From contig NC_045140.1 of assembly GCF_008831285.2 (NCBI RefSeq), forward strand, positions 20,644,370 through 20,708,369: DNA of 64,000 nucleotides. Direction: 5' to 3'. A program made the translations under genes and the position numbers. Origin of the DNA: Nymphaea colorata (Eukaryota; Streptophyta; Magnoliopsida; Nymphaeales; Nymphaeaceae). This document shows, one piece after another, positions 50,910 to 62,899 of this stretch. The notes below the pieces were generated by a model. That model made no database searches, was not told the origin of the DNA, and saw only the letters and a program-made list of their open reading frames with translations. Each line of letters begins with the position of its first letter. The first letter of the stretch is position 1.

Positions 50910-52921
50910 AGTATGGGGAAGACGTGCGTGCCACGCGCATCTACCCAACGCCGGGCGCTGTTGCTCGCTACGCGACGATACCCCTCCCTTTTTTAAAAAA
51001 ATTTAAATAAAATCAGATGAAATCTAATAAAATGAAATAAAAAAATATTGTTTATATAGAAAACATTTTTTATTTAAAATGTGTAAAAGAAAAGTTTTGT
51101 TAAAAAACGGGCGGCCGACTCCATTTTGAATGACTCCGAACTCGCTCCAAATCTGATTTTGGTTTAGTCAGTTGTCGACTCATTCGAGCGTGCGACTTAG
51201 GTTTAAAACATGTTTTGGAACGAGAAATGGGTTTTTAAAACAAAGGAAGGTCCGTGTACGCGCGATGTTCAAATTTTGTCGTTTTGAATGCGATTCGAAT
51301 TTGGGTCTGCAATGCTTAATTTGGATCTGAACTCAAGTTTTGGATCTAATTTTGATCTGAAAGTTGGCCCTTGAACTTTGAATCTTGCGTCTAAATTTGG
51401 GTTTCACCCTTGGATAAAATAACACAATCTTTAAAAAAAAAATTTAAGGTGATTATAGTCCCATACACTAAGGGGATAAGGGGTTGGTCCTAAACAGCTC
51501 TTTTGGATGTTATTCAAGAGTGATGGTAACGGTATACATCTTCTGGTTTCTATATGTACATATGGGTGCACCCGTGGGATAAAACTGCCTTTTCTGATGG
51601 TTCACAAGCTTTTAAATTGAGCATCTGAGGAACTAAGAGCATATTTAAATGCCTAAGATATCACTAGTTCATGATCCCGAACTAGAAAGAACTTGGTCAT
51701 TTTTTTTCCTAACACAATATACACGGAAAATATTTCAACCAACTGCTTAGGATGAGTTTGTTTAAGTCTTTTTAAGTGATGTTGTTCTTGTTTTTGTTTT
51801 TTTCAAACAATATAAGGTGTTGAGGCTCTCTCTCTCAAGCTGCGTCGTTGCCCGTGAAAAAAATGAAGCTGATATAGTGTCAATGCGCCAACAAACCCCA
51901 CCACGTATGGTGCACCCGTTCATCAGGAGGCGTTGTTTCTTCTGCCTTTTGATGCTTTAATGGGCACTAAATCTAAAATGAGTTGTAACAGTTCATAATC
52001 TTTTTTAGAGAGAGAGAAATGCCTACAAAATTTTGCAAGTGCACGGCAATCGAAATATCTTAGAAACTAAGGAAACCGCCGGAATTCTTGACAGAAACTT
52101 ACATCTAGAAGTTTGAAGATTCTCGCACTGTTCTATAAGGAAAACTCGATTTATGATCCAAAATGATCTGTGTCTTCTATGAAAGTTTTAAACACTTTTA
52201 AATAGACCAATGCACGCCCAATAAAAAAAATGGGTAATCTCAAGCTTAAGAAAAAGAAAGAGAACAAATTAAATAAATTAGAATATTAGACAATATGGAT
52301 GGCCTCTTGCCAAACTTTTCAGGCATGTGGCTGCCCTAAATCAGCAAGTCGGCAGTGTATGCGTGTGCCTGCACGTGCACGCTCATGTGTGGAAAGTGAC
52401 ATAAGCCATGAGCACAGCAAACTCGCAAGGTTGTCTCCGGAATCGTTCGAGGAATCGTCCGAGTCAACTCAGACAGCTACAAAACCTGGCCATGAAACAA
52501 GGTTGGCCCGGCTCGCTCCTGACTCGGCCCGATTCACTCTTGATAGCTTGGCCCAACGCAACTTCACTCGGACTTGGCTCACCCGATTCAGATGCCATGA
52601 TTTACATTATGGTTATTTTAAAGAGTAGTCGAGTCAACTAGCTGACCCAACCCGGTTATCTGCCGATCTGAGTCTAGTTATGAGTTTGCTTTGCTGTTAA
52701 ATCTGTCTCGTCCTTTGTTGTTTAGATGTGTGTAATTCTTGCAGGTTTGCAATTGCATTATGATGCGACATTGAGAGCCAAGGCGGAATTATAAGAACTA
52801 ACAAACCGGTTTGCAATTTACATTCTTTTATTAGAGGAAGGAGTTTGACTGCCCTAGGATCTGAGGTGATTTGAGATTATAGAACCTTAAGGTTTTTAAG
52901 ATCTCGGATACGTTGATTTAT

Positions 52922-52924
<3 letters not shown>

Positions 52925-52957
<33 letters not shown>
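52925..52957. repeat. (AT)n microsatellite
   Basis: About sixteen AT units in a row. Confidence 0.9.
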
Positions 52958-52958
<1 letters not shown>

Positions 52959-55299
52959 TTTTCCTTTGATTGAAAGATACATGGATTGCCATATAGCTTT
53001 ATAATTCTTGTATCTTAAGATTCGTGATATGATTCAGGTCATTCCTTCCTTCGAATTGAGATCAATGAATTTAAGACATAATGAACATCCTAAATTCATG
53101 GCCAATTTTTTAGAAATACATTTAAGATAAGCCCTAGTAGTGCCTATTTAAGTTATTTTATTATACAGCTCTCAAAACTATGCACCTCGTTACCTTTTAC
53201 TTGCAAGACACAGCTTCTAAAATTCATTTGACTTTTAGTATTGAGCAAATTAGCATATTGATTGCTTAAGGGGAATAGGGAACTGAGGGGACAAGATCAC
53301 ACTCAAGGAATCCAAGGTTCAAATCTCATAGTGCCATGTTTTCGTGTTTTACTTTTTTGAGCTGCGAATTTTCTATGGGTTGCAAACTGTGATAAATGCA
53401 GCATTTAAGTTGAAGAATATACCATAAGTCAAGTCCATTCTAAGCCGAGGGCAATTTCTGGCCCCTATATAAATATTAAAAAATTAGCACATTTGGTAGG
53501 TCCAAAGCAACGTACATCCTAAACAATCTTAGATAATCCGAAAAATTATATGCACACGTTCTAAACTTTTACATGCATCCATCAATATTTTATTTTGCTA
53601 GAAAACATACTTTGAATTGCTTTCCTGGTCCCTTCGGTATTACCGCAAGGAAACATAACTAAACATGTAAGTACCAAGCTCGCATAAACATTTTTCCTAA
53701 GCAAATTAAAGTACGTATATGCCACATCAATAAACATAGATTAATAAAAGAAACATGCAATCACAGCTTTTGGGAGGAGTACCTTTTATTACAGGAGCAA
53801 ATACTAATTAAGCAGCAAAGGTAGTCAAGAATATGAGGAAGGTATAGGAGGCAGGATCTACAAGTAAGTAGGTTTAAATTGTGATCACTGTCATCATGTG
53901 CTTTCTTTTGTACTTTAGCAAGCAATTATTTACGGAAAGCACTTGGTTAGGATACTAGACCCCACTCAACCTCCGACAAGGTGTGACAGTCAGCTGGTAA
54001 ATTGAATTGGTTTGCCGCAGATTCGATTTAAATCAGTTTGATTGGGATAAATTTTGAAGACGATCGATTTAAATTGGTTGATTGAGATAAATTTCATCTC
54101 GACAAGAGAGATTGCATACTGGAACCTTCTCTGGTTTTGTAGTGCTAGAGGTTGATATTTCGAGAGGTTGAAATAGAGACTGGCTGCTTATCAACTCCAT
54201 CCAACCCATTGTGCGAATCCTCTCATGAATTAATTTTTTTGACAACAATTGCTGTCATGTTTGCCATTGTTTTACCTGGCAAACACACCAAGCAAGTTAT
54301 GATATTGTTGCTCTCCACGAGCTGAGACCCATGAGACCAAGGGATCCAAATGGATCTTCGTGTGGAGATGCTGGATGGTTAGTTACATCATGATGGGCAA
54401 ATAGGAGCGAACCGACCGAAATCGTAACCAATTCTATAAGCAACGTATATAAATAAAATTGATGACATTTAAAACAATTTAAAAATTGAAAACACTTAAA
54501 GGTAAGATATAAAGGTTAGTGAAAAGTTGTTCATTTGATTTTCCTTCATTTGATGCATGTGTGCATTCCTCTAAAGTCACCTGTTACTCCAAGGGTTAAA
54601 TGCCTAGTTTTTTTTTTTTTTTTTTTGGGGTGGGGGGAAGAAAAAACAATTAAAAGGAAAATTATGTTCAAATATGAAGGTCAACATATGCATATTTGGC
54701 TGATAAAACCTTAAAAGCTTGGTGTATATATATACATATATATATATAAGAGTGAGAAAGAGAAACTCACTGACCTGCTGACAAAAACATGGAGAAAGAC
54801 ACTATGTCACAGGATTCAAGGAATACACATCAAAGTGGGTTGGAGGCATTTTTGAAATTTTATAAAAAAGTAAATATTTTAGATATTCACTGTTTAACAA
54901 TGCTTTTTTTTTTTTACCTCGGTTAACTTTTTTTTATCATTTTAATAAGAGTATTTTAGTCATTTTCATCCTTGTTGCACAATTTTTAGTGTACACCCTG
55001 ACAAACCATGTAGGGACCACGTTCGGGACTTCCATGTATAGAATTCACAAGGCTGAATTGACAAAGTTAGCCGACGGATGACATATGATATAAGTATAAT
55101 ATATATATATATATATATAAAATTTATACACAGATATAATATAATATATATATATATATTCAATTTTAATAAATTGAATTATTTTAAAAAGGAAGTCAGC
55201 TTAATGCAAGCCTACGCTAATATAACCCCGAGATAGATACCAAAGCAAAGGCGTTGGATTTGACATAAAGAGAATTAAGGTTTTTGACTTGTATTTGCA

Positions 55300-56111
55300 G
55301 GACAGGACCTATTTTATTCGCCGTCGCTGTAGGAGGAGGGTTTCCAGGGAATTTCGCAGAAGGACAGGCGGACCATTTCCCAGCGTGGTGGCCCTGTTCG
55401 GGGGAAGAGCAGAGAGACAAAGAGGGGAGGAGGAGGGGGGTTAAGGGCAGGGAACCTTCTTCTCCTTTCCTTTTCTACGCCTTTTTTCTCTTGCAATTTT
55501 TAGGGTTTTCTTCTTATTCCTCTTCTCGTCGTCGAGCGTTTTACCCTCTGTCGATAAAGGAGATCGCCTTGCCATCGGATCTGGCACGTGAAGAGCAGGT
55601 TGGTTTCATCTCCTGGGGTGGGCAAATCTTTTCTTTTGTTTTGCTTTTTTCTTGGGTTGTTATTTCCTTTTTAAGGGGACCTCTCTGATGGATTTTGTAG
55701 GATTTATTTTTCCTAAATTACCTGCCAGTGTCGAGGTTTTCGTTTATTGGATGTGAATATTATAATTGGTTGGTTGTGGATTAGGGTCTTGTTTCTTTCG
55801 TTTTCTGGGCGTTCTGATGAATCTGCGATCTTGTTCTTTAATTTTAGTGGCATTTTTGTTTTATCTTTTCTTGGGGAGAACTACAAGCGTTATCGGTTCA
55901 TGTGTTCAGGCATCTCTTTCCGATACGTGTATGTGGCTGCATACTTGACTCCCAGAATGTTTATGTGTGCTCTTTTTTTTACTATCGGTCTTCATAGAAA
56001 CACCGATCTAGTTCAGAATCCCAGTTTTATTTAATTCCTTTTGGATTTGGGGCTCTTTTCCCGTTTAGCATTGGGCCTTCTGATTAATTCGCATGCTTTT
56101 ATGGGTTTCAG
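55300..56111 (+). other. 5' leader exon and leader intron of the RMA gene
   Basis: A GA-rich, then pyrimidine-rich leader ends at 55598 (AGAGCAG|GTTGGT). The intron 55599-56111 ends in TTTCAG, and a 30-base second leader segment precedes the ATG at 56142. The upstream limit of the leader is not visible; a TTGCAG at about 55295-55300 could be a further acceptor. Confidence 0.55.
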
Positions 56112-56141
56112 CCCGCAACCGCAAGTAATTTTGGGCACAAG

Positions 56142-56810
56142 ATGGATTTTGGTGGATCCAAAGGCGAAACTTCGGGAAAACCATCGCAAAACGCTTCGAG
56201 TTCCAGTGGTAGCGGAAATGGTGATGCTGGGAGTTTTGAATGTAATATATGCTTGGAGTTAGCCCAAGATCCAATTGTGACCCTGTGCGGTCATCTGTTC
56301 TGCTGGCCTTGCCTCTATAGATGGCTTCGTGTTCATTCGCATTCTGATTGCCCTGTTTGCAAGGCGCTAGTGCAGGAGGATAAGTTGGTTCCTCTTTATG
56401 GTAGAGGCAAAGCATCATCAGATCCTAGGTCTAAGTCTATTCCTGGTATGGAAATTCCAAGCCGTCCTGCTGGCCAGAGGCCAGAAACGGCACCGGCTTC
56501 GGAACCCAACCATTTTACTCAGCAGCCCTTTGGGTTCATGGGAGCACCTATGGCGACCACGAGATTTGGGAATTTCACTTTCTCTGCTGGGTTTGGACTA
56601 TTTCCATCACTCTTTGGTTTTCAGATGCATGGATTTCCTGATGCCTATGGTGCCGCTACTGGTTTCCCTTATGGGTTCTCTAACCCGTTTCATGGAGGTC
56701 ATGCTCATGGATATCATCCGCCTTCAACTCATGCACCGCAGGATAACATGTTACAGAAGTACCTACTATTGGTTGGTTTTTTGGTGGTTATTTTCTTTCT
56801 CTTCTTCTAG
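56142..56810 (+). CDS. RMA-type membrane-anchored RING E3 ubiquitin ligase
   Basis: E3 ligase of the RMA1/RNF5 family, which acts at the ER membrane in protein quality control and trafficking. 222 residues in one coding exon. The Ser/Gly-rich N-terminus (1-31) precedes a C3HC4 RING: Cys34, Cys37, Cys49, His51, Cys54, Cys57, Cys70, Cys73, with the E2-contact Pro in CPVC intact and the RMA-typical WPCLYRW. A Pro/Gly/Phe/His-rich linker (about 90-200) leads to a C-terminal tail anchor (207-222) that ends on the last hydrophobic residues, with no lumenal extension. The ATG at 56142 follows the leader-intron acceptor by 30 bases and is the first in frame. All zinc ligands are present, so it should be active. 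The symbol among RMA1-3 cannot be decided. Confidence 0.95.
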   Translation: MDFGGSKGETSGKPSQNASSSSGSGNGDAGSFECNICLELAQDPIVTLCGHLFCWPCLYRWLRVHSHSDCPVCKALVQEDKLVPLYGRGKASSDPRSKSIPGMEIPSRPAGQRPETAPASEPNHFTQQPFGFMGAPMATTRFGNFTFSAGFGLFPSLFGFQMHGFPDAYGAATGFPYGFSNPFHGGHAHGYHPPSTHAPQDNMLQKYLLLVGFLVVIFFLFF

Positions 56811-56952
56811 CTCCTTCTAGTATGCATCATGCTGGTTTCATGTGCAGCTTTAAGGTGGAAGATTTCTGGAAATGTACATGTAATTCTTGTGATGCAATTG
56901 TAAATTTTTAGTCGACCTTGCTGTAAGTTTAAGTTTGCTTCCAAATCTTCTA

Positions 56953-56958
56953 AATAAA
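56953..56958 (+). terminator. Polyadenylation signal AATAAA of the RMA gene
   Basis: Canonical hexamer about 143 bp after the stop codon in AT-rich 3' sequence. Confidence 0.55.
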
Positions 56959-57131
56959 TTATTATACACTATTCAGATCATCTACCAAGGCTTTGCTGTA
57001 TATCTGAGTCTTGATAGGAAAATAGGGGCCGCTATTTATGGATTTTATTCTCCGAAGCTTTACTGTGATCGAGGCTGTGAGTTCACATGATTCTAATAAA
57101 TTGAATCGTCTATTCTCTTGTCTCATGGTTT

Positions 57132-57240
57132 ATGTGTACATAGCACATACGGTTAGTCCTGTCTTATGTCTACATAGCACATACGGTTAGTCCTGTCTTA
57201 TGTCTACCTAGCACATACGGTTAGTCCTGTCTTATGTCTA
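57132..57240. repeat. 34-bp tandem repeat, about three copies
   Basis: TAGCACATACGGTTAGTCCT recurs at 57141, 57175 and 57209, each followed by GTCTTATGTCTA. The copies are nearly identical, so the expansion is recent. It lies about 180 bp beyond the RMA polyadenylation signal. Confidence 0.95.
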
Positions 57241-58509
57241 CTGACTCTGGTGCAGTCTGCTGAGGCAGTACCTTTTTTAATAACCATGAGCTTTTCATTT
57301 TTTCAAAAAATTAAAAAGAACTAATTGTTCACATTTAAGATTGCTATAAGGTGACTGCTTGGACTTTGGAGGCATCTTTTGTTCTGAACAAGCCAAAACT
57401 TTTTACTAGGAAAAATAAAAATTTGCTAACTTCCTATAATAGCCTGTAATAATAGCTTGTAAGGAGGTGAAGCATGTTTGAGAAAATGATAAGCAGTTAT
57501 TATTGATCAAGAAGATTGGCTGGGTATTTTTACTAGGCTGTAGATTCAAGCTGGGAAAAAGTGTGGGGTGGCCTTGTCTTTCACCAAACGTTCCACATTT
57601 CGACCTTGCACATCACAAACTGTTTTTCTAAAAATGGAAATAAAGAAAAATCATGTCCTGAACTTGAAGTTGTAGGAGATGTTGATTTACCTTGGCATTT
57701 CAATATTGTATCCTTTTTGCATGCTTCTAAAGACTAACAACAGTTTAGAAGCTAGCATGATGCAACTGTTTTTATATAATAAAGGAGTGGTTGAAAATAA
57801 TCATCAGCGCATTACAAAATATTACATATGATTTGAATCATAGCACTAAAATTAGGTACACTTAGTTAATTGCAAAAAGGTGATTTGCCATGCTTGTTAG
57901 CTGCTGAACTAAATGATTTAAAATAATAAGTTAGTTGCGAGTTTATGAATGCAGTATGAAAGAAAACATCACAAGGCAATGCATTGAATACTAAAAACGA
58001 GTAACTAAAAAGCTAGACTTTTATGTTTTAAGCAAAATTGATAATGGTTTATTTGCTCTACTTGTGCTTGTACACGATATGTTCATCACTTCATCTATAT
58101 ATCCAAGCAAGGTTTGAAGGTAGCTTTGATGGCTGAGCTGTTGACTCTGAAACATAGCTTCTACTAAGGAACTGCAGTTATCTGCTGCTGGCTGTTTCTT
58201 CTACAGCTGATCATTATTTTCTTGACCTTAAACATTTCAAGTTTAGCCTAAATTTCTGGCTCTCTTATTGTTTATAACGTTGGTGCATCTAAATGGTACC
58301 CTTATCTAGCTATTATTCCTTCCTCCTGTTTCCTTCTTGTTTGTCAAGTATTTCCTGTCAATCAACCGATTGTTTCCAAGTTTAGCCTTCCCAACTTGGT
58401 TAGTAGCCGCACTCACCACTGTTAGGTAAGTTTTAGGTGCTTTCTTAGGGTTGTGTCCATACACACATCCCATGTGCACATCTGAACATGGTTGCATTGC
58501 ATGTATCTG

Positions 58510-58787
58510 CCTATGTCACATGGATGCGGGGTGCAGGTGCAACAGATCCCAAAGTTTTGGGTGTGGGGTTGCGGCAAGGATATATATATATATATATATA
58601 TATATGGTTGTTTCTTAGCTTAATTTGTCTCTTCTTTTACTTTCATTACTATAAATAAGGAAAGGGAGGGAGAGAGAGAAGAAAAAAAAAAGAGGGAAAA
58701 GGATTTTGAAAGGGAATAAAATAGGGTGCGATTGGAGCGAGTCGATGCAGGTGCTGGCCTTTTTTTGAAGAGTCCGTGTGACATAGG
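58510..58787. mobile_element. MITE-like element, copy A
   Basis: About 278 bp bounded by CCTATGTCACATGG on the left and CCGTGTGACATAGG on the right, a near-perfect 14-bp inverted repeat. A (TA)n run lies inside. The left flank has TATCTG and the right flank TATCTC, so a TATCT duplication with one extra base is possible but not certain. No coding capacity. Confidence 0.55.
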
Positions 58788-59000
58788 TATCTCACCATAT
58801 TGTCTCCTCTGTGCTTCTTTATGGTGTTTTCTTGTTTCAACTATTCCCCATCATCACTTTTGTAGATGTAGTTATCGAAGGTTTCCCTGCAGTACCATGC
58901 TTCTTTGCCAATTTAACTCTTTCAAAATCTCTGAGTATGTTACTAAGATCTTACTTTTTTAAGGTTCAATTTCTTCTTCTATTCTGTTGTATAATAGGAG

Positions 59001-59274
59001 CTAAGTCACACAGGTGCACCAAAAATGGTGGCGATAACTCGAGTGCGGGGTGCGGCCAGACACCACATCCGACTTGGGTGCTGCTGATCACACCCATTCT
59101 TTTTCTCTTGTTCTTTTCCTTTTTTTTTAGGTTCTATCTTCACCGTTTTCCTTTTTCCCTCTTCTCTCTCCTCCCCTTTTTTATTTAATAAAATTTTGAA
59201 TTTTATGAAATTATGGTAACCTTGATTAAAAAAAAAATAAAAATATAAACAAATAAAATTTACTTATATAACAG

Positions 59275-59310
<36 letters not shown>

Positions 59311-59399
59311 CTTGTTGCATCCGTATCCATTTTTTTTTTGGGAACTTGCTACATCCCGCACCCACACCAGCACTCGCACTTGCACCCATGTGACATAGG
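59001..59399. mobile_element. MITE-like element, copy B
   Basis: About 400 bp, left end CTAAGTCACACAGGTGCACC, right end TGCACCCATGTGACATAGG, inverted and matching copy A and the element in the M8 intron. It also contains a (TA)n run and GGTGCGGG-like subterminal repeats. Lies about 210 bp from copy A. Confidence 0.55.
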
Positions 59400-59810
59400 T
59401 TTGGAGAGGGTTTTTTCTACTTTCCTTTTCGAGTTTTTATTGTCCTATTGTAAAGAGCTGGTGGTCTAATTTTACTGGCCTCTCCTATTTTTAGGGGAGG
59501 TGCGTGGGTGTGAGGGTGCACGATGGAGAATAAGCTGATCTCAGTTTATTTCTTCCTTTGATAAACTAATTCATGATTCATCAGCCTGTTTATTTCATGT
59601 GCCACGTTCCCATCCTTCACTGAGGTATCAGTCTCCTTTTAAGTTTAACTTGCGCTGTTATACATTCCATGTGCGTTTAGTGTATTGTTTATCCTACAAA
59701 ATATCTACAGCGGTTGTTGCTAGCATCTCTATTCATCCATCCGTCTATCTATTTATTGTTGAAAACACTGTTTCTTATGCCATGATTTCTTCAGCCTTTT
59801 CAACTTAGAT

Positions 59811-59869
59811 TGCTGAGGATGATTGCTGGTGTTCAATTCCCCCAGCTTTGGTTACTCTCTCTCTCTCTG

Positions 59870-59902
<33 letters not shown>

Positions 59903-59932
59903 GCTGAGGACGACTGTTCACGTTCAATTCCT
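59811..59932. repeat. Short duplication flanking a (CT)n(TA)n microsatellite
   Basis: TGCTGAGGATGATTG...TTCAATTCC at 59811 is repeated with changes at 59902 (TGCTGAGGACGACTG...TTCAATTCC), offset about 91 bp. The microsatellite at 59855-59902 lies between. Confidence 0.7.
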
Positions 59933-61495
59933 TTTGTGTGGTTGTTCTACTTTTGCAAGCTAAAATCTTATTTGTTTCAATGGCTGTTGATTTGACTTGA
60001 TGGTTTTTTCCCTCTTTGATTTACTTTCTGTGTAATGCTTTTGATGTATGCAAACCTTTTGGGTGTAAACTTGTGCTAGTCTTTTATATGGAATGGGGAT
60101 CCTTGATTTATGGACCTAGGCCATGTGACCTTTCAAGGGGGATGGCTGGATGGCCTAATGGGATCCTTCTTTTTGTAGTCACCCTACCTTGTTAAGTTTG
60201 TTACTGGACAACTCAAGGTGACCATGGTCAAGTGGTTGGTTCACAATCGAGGTGTCGCTCCTTCCAGACAAGTTGTAGCACCATCAACTTGCCTGGAATT
60301 GTTGCTTGTTGCCTTTGGTACATCCAACCTTGTAGTTTTACTTTTTCATTTGCCTCCGTGTTGCTTTGGCTTGGGCTAGTGCTTCTATTTATGAAAACCT
60401 GTCCATATGGGCGGAAGTGGCGGAACTTCGCTTAGTTTCATTTATTCAGGCTAAGTAATCCAACTGCACCTTTTCTTTTTTCCCATGATGAAATGATTTA
60501 ACAAAAGCGTTTCAAAGTTTTTAAGTCCGATGCTTGTTTCAAGCTGTTTTCCGTTTGACCTTTGTTGTGACAATTTGAGCAGAGCATATAATAGATGTTA
60601 GAGCAACAAACTTGAAGGTCTTCAAGTTGAAGTGAAGAACCAATATCTGTGTACGTGTTTGGCATAAACTGATATAAAGCGTGATTGCTGGTCTGCACCT
60701 TATCTGTGCGTTTTAGTCCTCGTGCGGCGCAGTTTTCTCGGTTATTTGGTGCACTTACTGCACGGCCTTTTTCTTTTTCTCTCCTGTCATTTCTCTCTGG
60801 CGGCCAAGTGGATTACAGGTAGCGTTGTCCAGCGCTAGTGTTGACCAAACCTTTGTTGCCCTTAAGATCTTCTTTTATAGTTTACCTTCTTTTTGTGAGG
60901 TCCTGATCCCCGTTAACAGATGCAAGACGCATTCTTTGTTCCAGCTGGGATGTGGCTGTCTTCTTCATTTCCCTTTTATCATCTTCTGCTCGTTGTGAAT
61001 GTGTTTGGCATCGGATATGGTTCTTTATGTGTGGAGCTCGTGGAGCACCATGCGATACAGCATTTGTTATGTCTCAATTCTATATGGTTAAAGGTGGATA
61101 GATGCTTGATTTTCAGAAATCCCAAATATAGCTGCGAACACCACATTACAATTTCTTGGTGAGGGTAGTTCGTGTAACATGTTTTCGGTTGATCACAAAT
61201 AGAAGAACCGATTGGTGTTTGAATTTGCAAAAAAAAAACCTCTGCGTTCTTCACAAGGTAGGTTTGCAAACGATCGGACGATCTTTGCAAGTCAGGCATA
61301 TCCTTTGGCATGTTTTGCTTTTCAGGTGAAGCCTTCACCTCCGCTGGTCATTGCTACGACCCTCCGCATGTCTCTTGGACTGTCACGTGGGTTAGGCAGA
61401 TTTGGTTATGTAACTGTTAAGAGGCTGTTTCGAATCAATAACAAATTCATTGCCGTTTCCTCGTGAGCTTTAGCCTTGCATGCTTACCTTTGAGG

Positions 61496-61721
61496 CCTTG
61501 TTTGATTGCATGAATAGCTTCCGCTTCACCTGTAAATGTTGTTTTTTTTCTAAACACAAGGCAATCAAACAAACGGTTAGAAGGTTTAGGGCTTGTATAA
61601 AGTTTTAAGTCTTGAAAGTAAAAGTCTCGGAGTAAAAGGCAACTAATCACGCGTTGGGGCCTGTCGTAGAGGCAAGTTTCGAAAGAAAAACATGGCGCAC
61701 GGTTCGGGCAATCAAACATGG
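61496..61721. mobile_element. Possible short inverted-repeat element
   Basis: CCTTGTTTGATTGC on the left and GCAATCAAACATGG on the right form a 14-bp inverted repeat with one mismatch. A third inverted copy (AAGGCAATCAAACAAA) lies inside at about 61560. About 226 bp, no coding capacity; flanking duplication not found. Confidence 0.4.
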
Positions 61722-62731
61722 ATTGAATTTCATATTATTTGAGGGGCTGTCAATTAAACAATTTAACATAGATCATGCCAGCACATTATGACTCATAAAA
61801 TTATATACATACGTAGAACGAGGTATTATTTTTTGTTGGCGCATTTCGATGTAAATGGGGACATATACGGGTTGATGCAAAACTGATTCTCTGGCTAGCC
61901 GTTTCCGTGAAATATCTTGTATCCTCATCTATCCTATTTTATGCTCAGTAAAATGTATGGGCACGCAGAATTCCCGCCGAATTGCATCGAAAAAATAGGA
62001 GGTAGTTCAAAATTTCCATGAAAATAGCCTGCCTTTGCTCGAAAATAATAGTCACTATCTTAGGATCTTAAGGTATAGGCATTTGTTTTCAGCCTCCGGG
62101 GGAAAGGTTTGCAACTTCATAGACGTCATGGAAAATGAGGAATCAGTTTCTGCATTTTTCTAGAAATAGCTCTCCCTTCCATGTGAGAAAGGGGTTGTGT
62201 TCTTCACCTGAGACGGGGCATGCACCTGTGGAAGAACTTCAGTGGCGCCAGATTAATCAACGACGACTCTCCCTTTCAGGGAAAGGAGGTGCCATCGCCT
62301 CTCCTATGGGAGAAAACAATTTTCCCACGAAACTGGCCATCCCATGGAAAAGGGGAGACGGGGCTGGCGTGCCTGGAATGCCGGTTAGGAAAATGATATT
62401 CATTCTCCGTAAACATTTGAGCTTGAAAGTAAATTTAGCTTCTTTTAGCGTAGTGAACTACGTTACAGTGACGAGCTATATTATATAGTTCACGCAATGG
62501 AGCATACCGGCCTACAAGTCTAGGCGCTACGAACATGACCTTACGGTACAAAACAATAAGGCGTGTTTCTTAAACATTATGTACTACCAACATGACCTTA
62601 AATGTTCGCTTGGTAAATGGAATACTTTAAAAGCGTTTTATGATTTTTTCTCAACTTTTGGGCAAAGTCGTTCAACAGTTACAAATTGTTCCATTTGTCA
62701 GACTAAACCAAAGGTCTGAAAAATTGAAGTG

Positions 62732-62899
62732 TGTTTGGGTGATGCTCTTAAGTATAGTATTTGAGTATGGTCAAAACTATGTTGACGAAAAATCCAGTTT
62801 TGACAAAAGGGGTGCTTCCCCTGGGACAAGAATTATTGGCCTCATTCGAGTTATTTACAGGGAAAAAAGAAGGATGCGTTTTATTTTGTCATCCAAACA
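62732..62899. mobile_element. Possible short inverted-repeat element
   Basis: TGTTTGGGTGA on the left and TCATCCAAACA on the right (one mismatch) bound about 168 bp. Short arms and no clear flanking duplication make this tentative. Confidence 0.25.

Larger units (their letters stand above)
46150..55280. other. Gene-free, repeat-rich interval
   Basis: Nine kilobases without a recognisable gene. From about 48.7 to 50.2 kb it is very AT-rich with TATACGTATA-like runs (49.45-49.73 kb). It holds a 31-bp tandem pair (about 49135-49190), a 174-bp tandem repeat (50.2-50.65 kb), a GC-rich hairpin island (50.85-50.99 kb) and a long (AT)n at 52925-52957. The frames at 52.3-52.64 kb are repetitive and not recognised. 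Confidence 0.6.

Noticed and set aside
52299-52641. Two overlapping frames of 77 and 109 codons
   Set aside because: Arg/Ser/Leu-rich and repetitive (GGCCCGGCTCG and ACTCGG-like motifs); looks like repeat DNA, not a gene.
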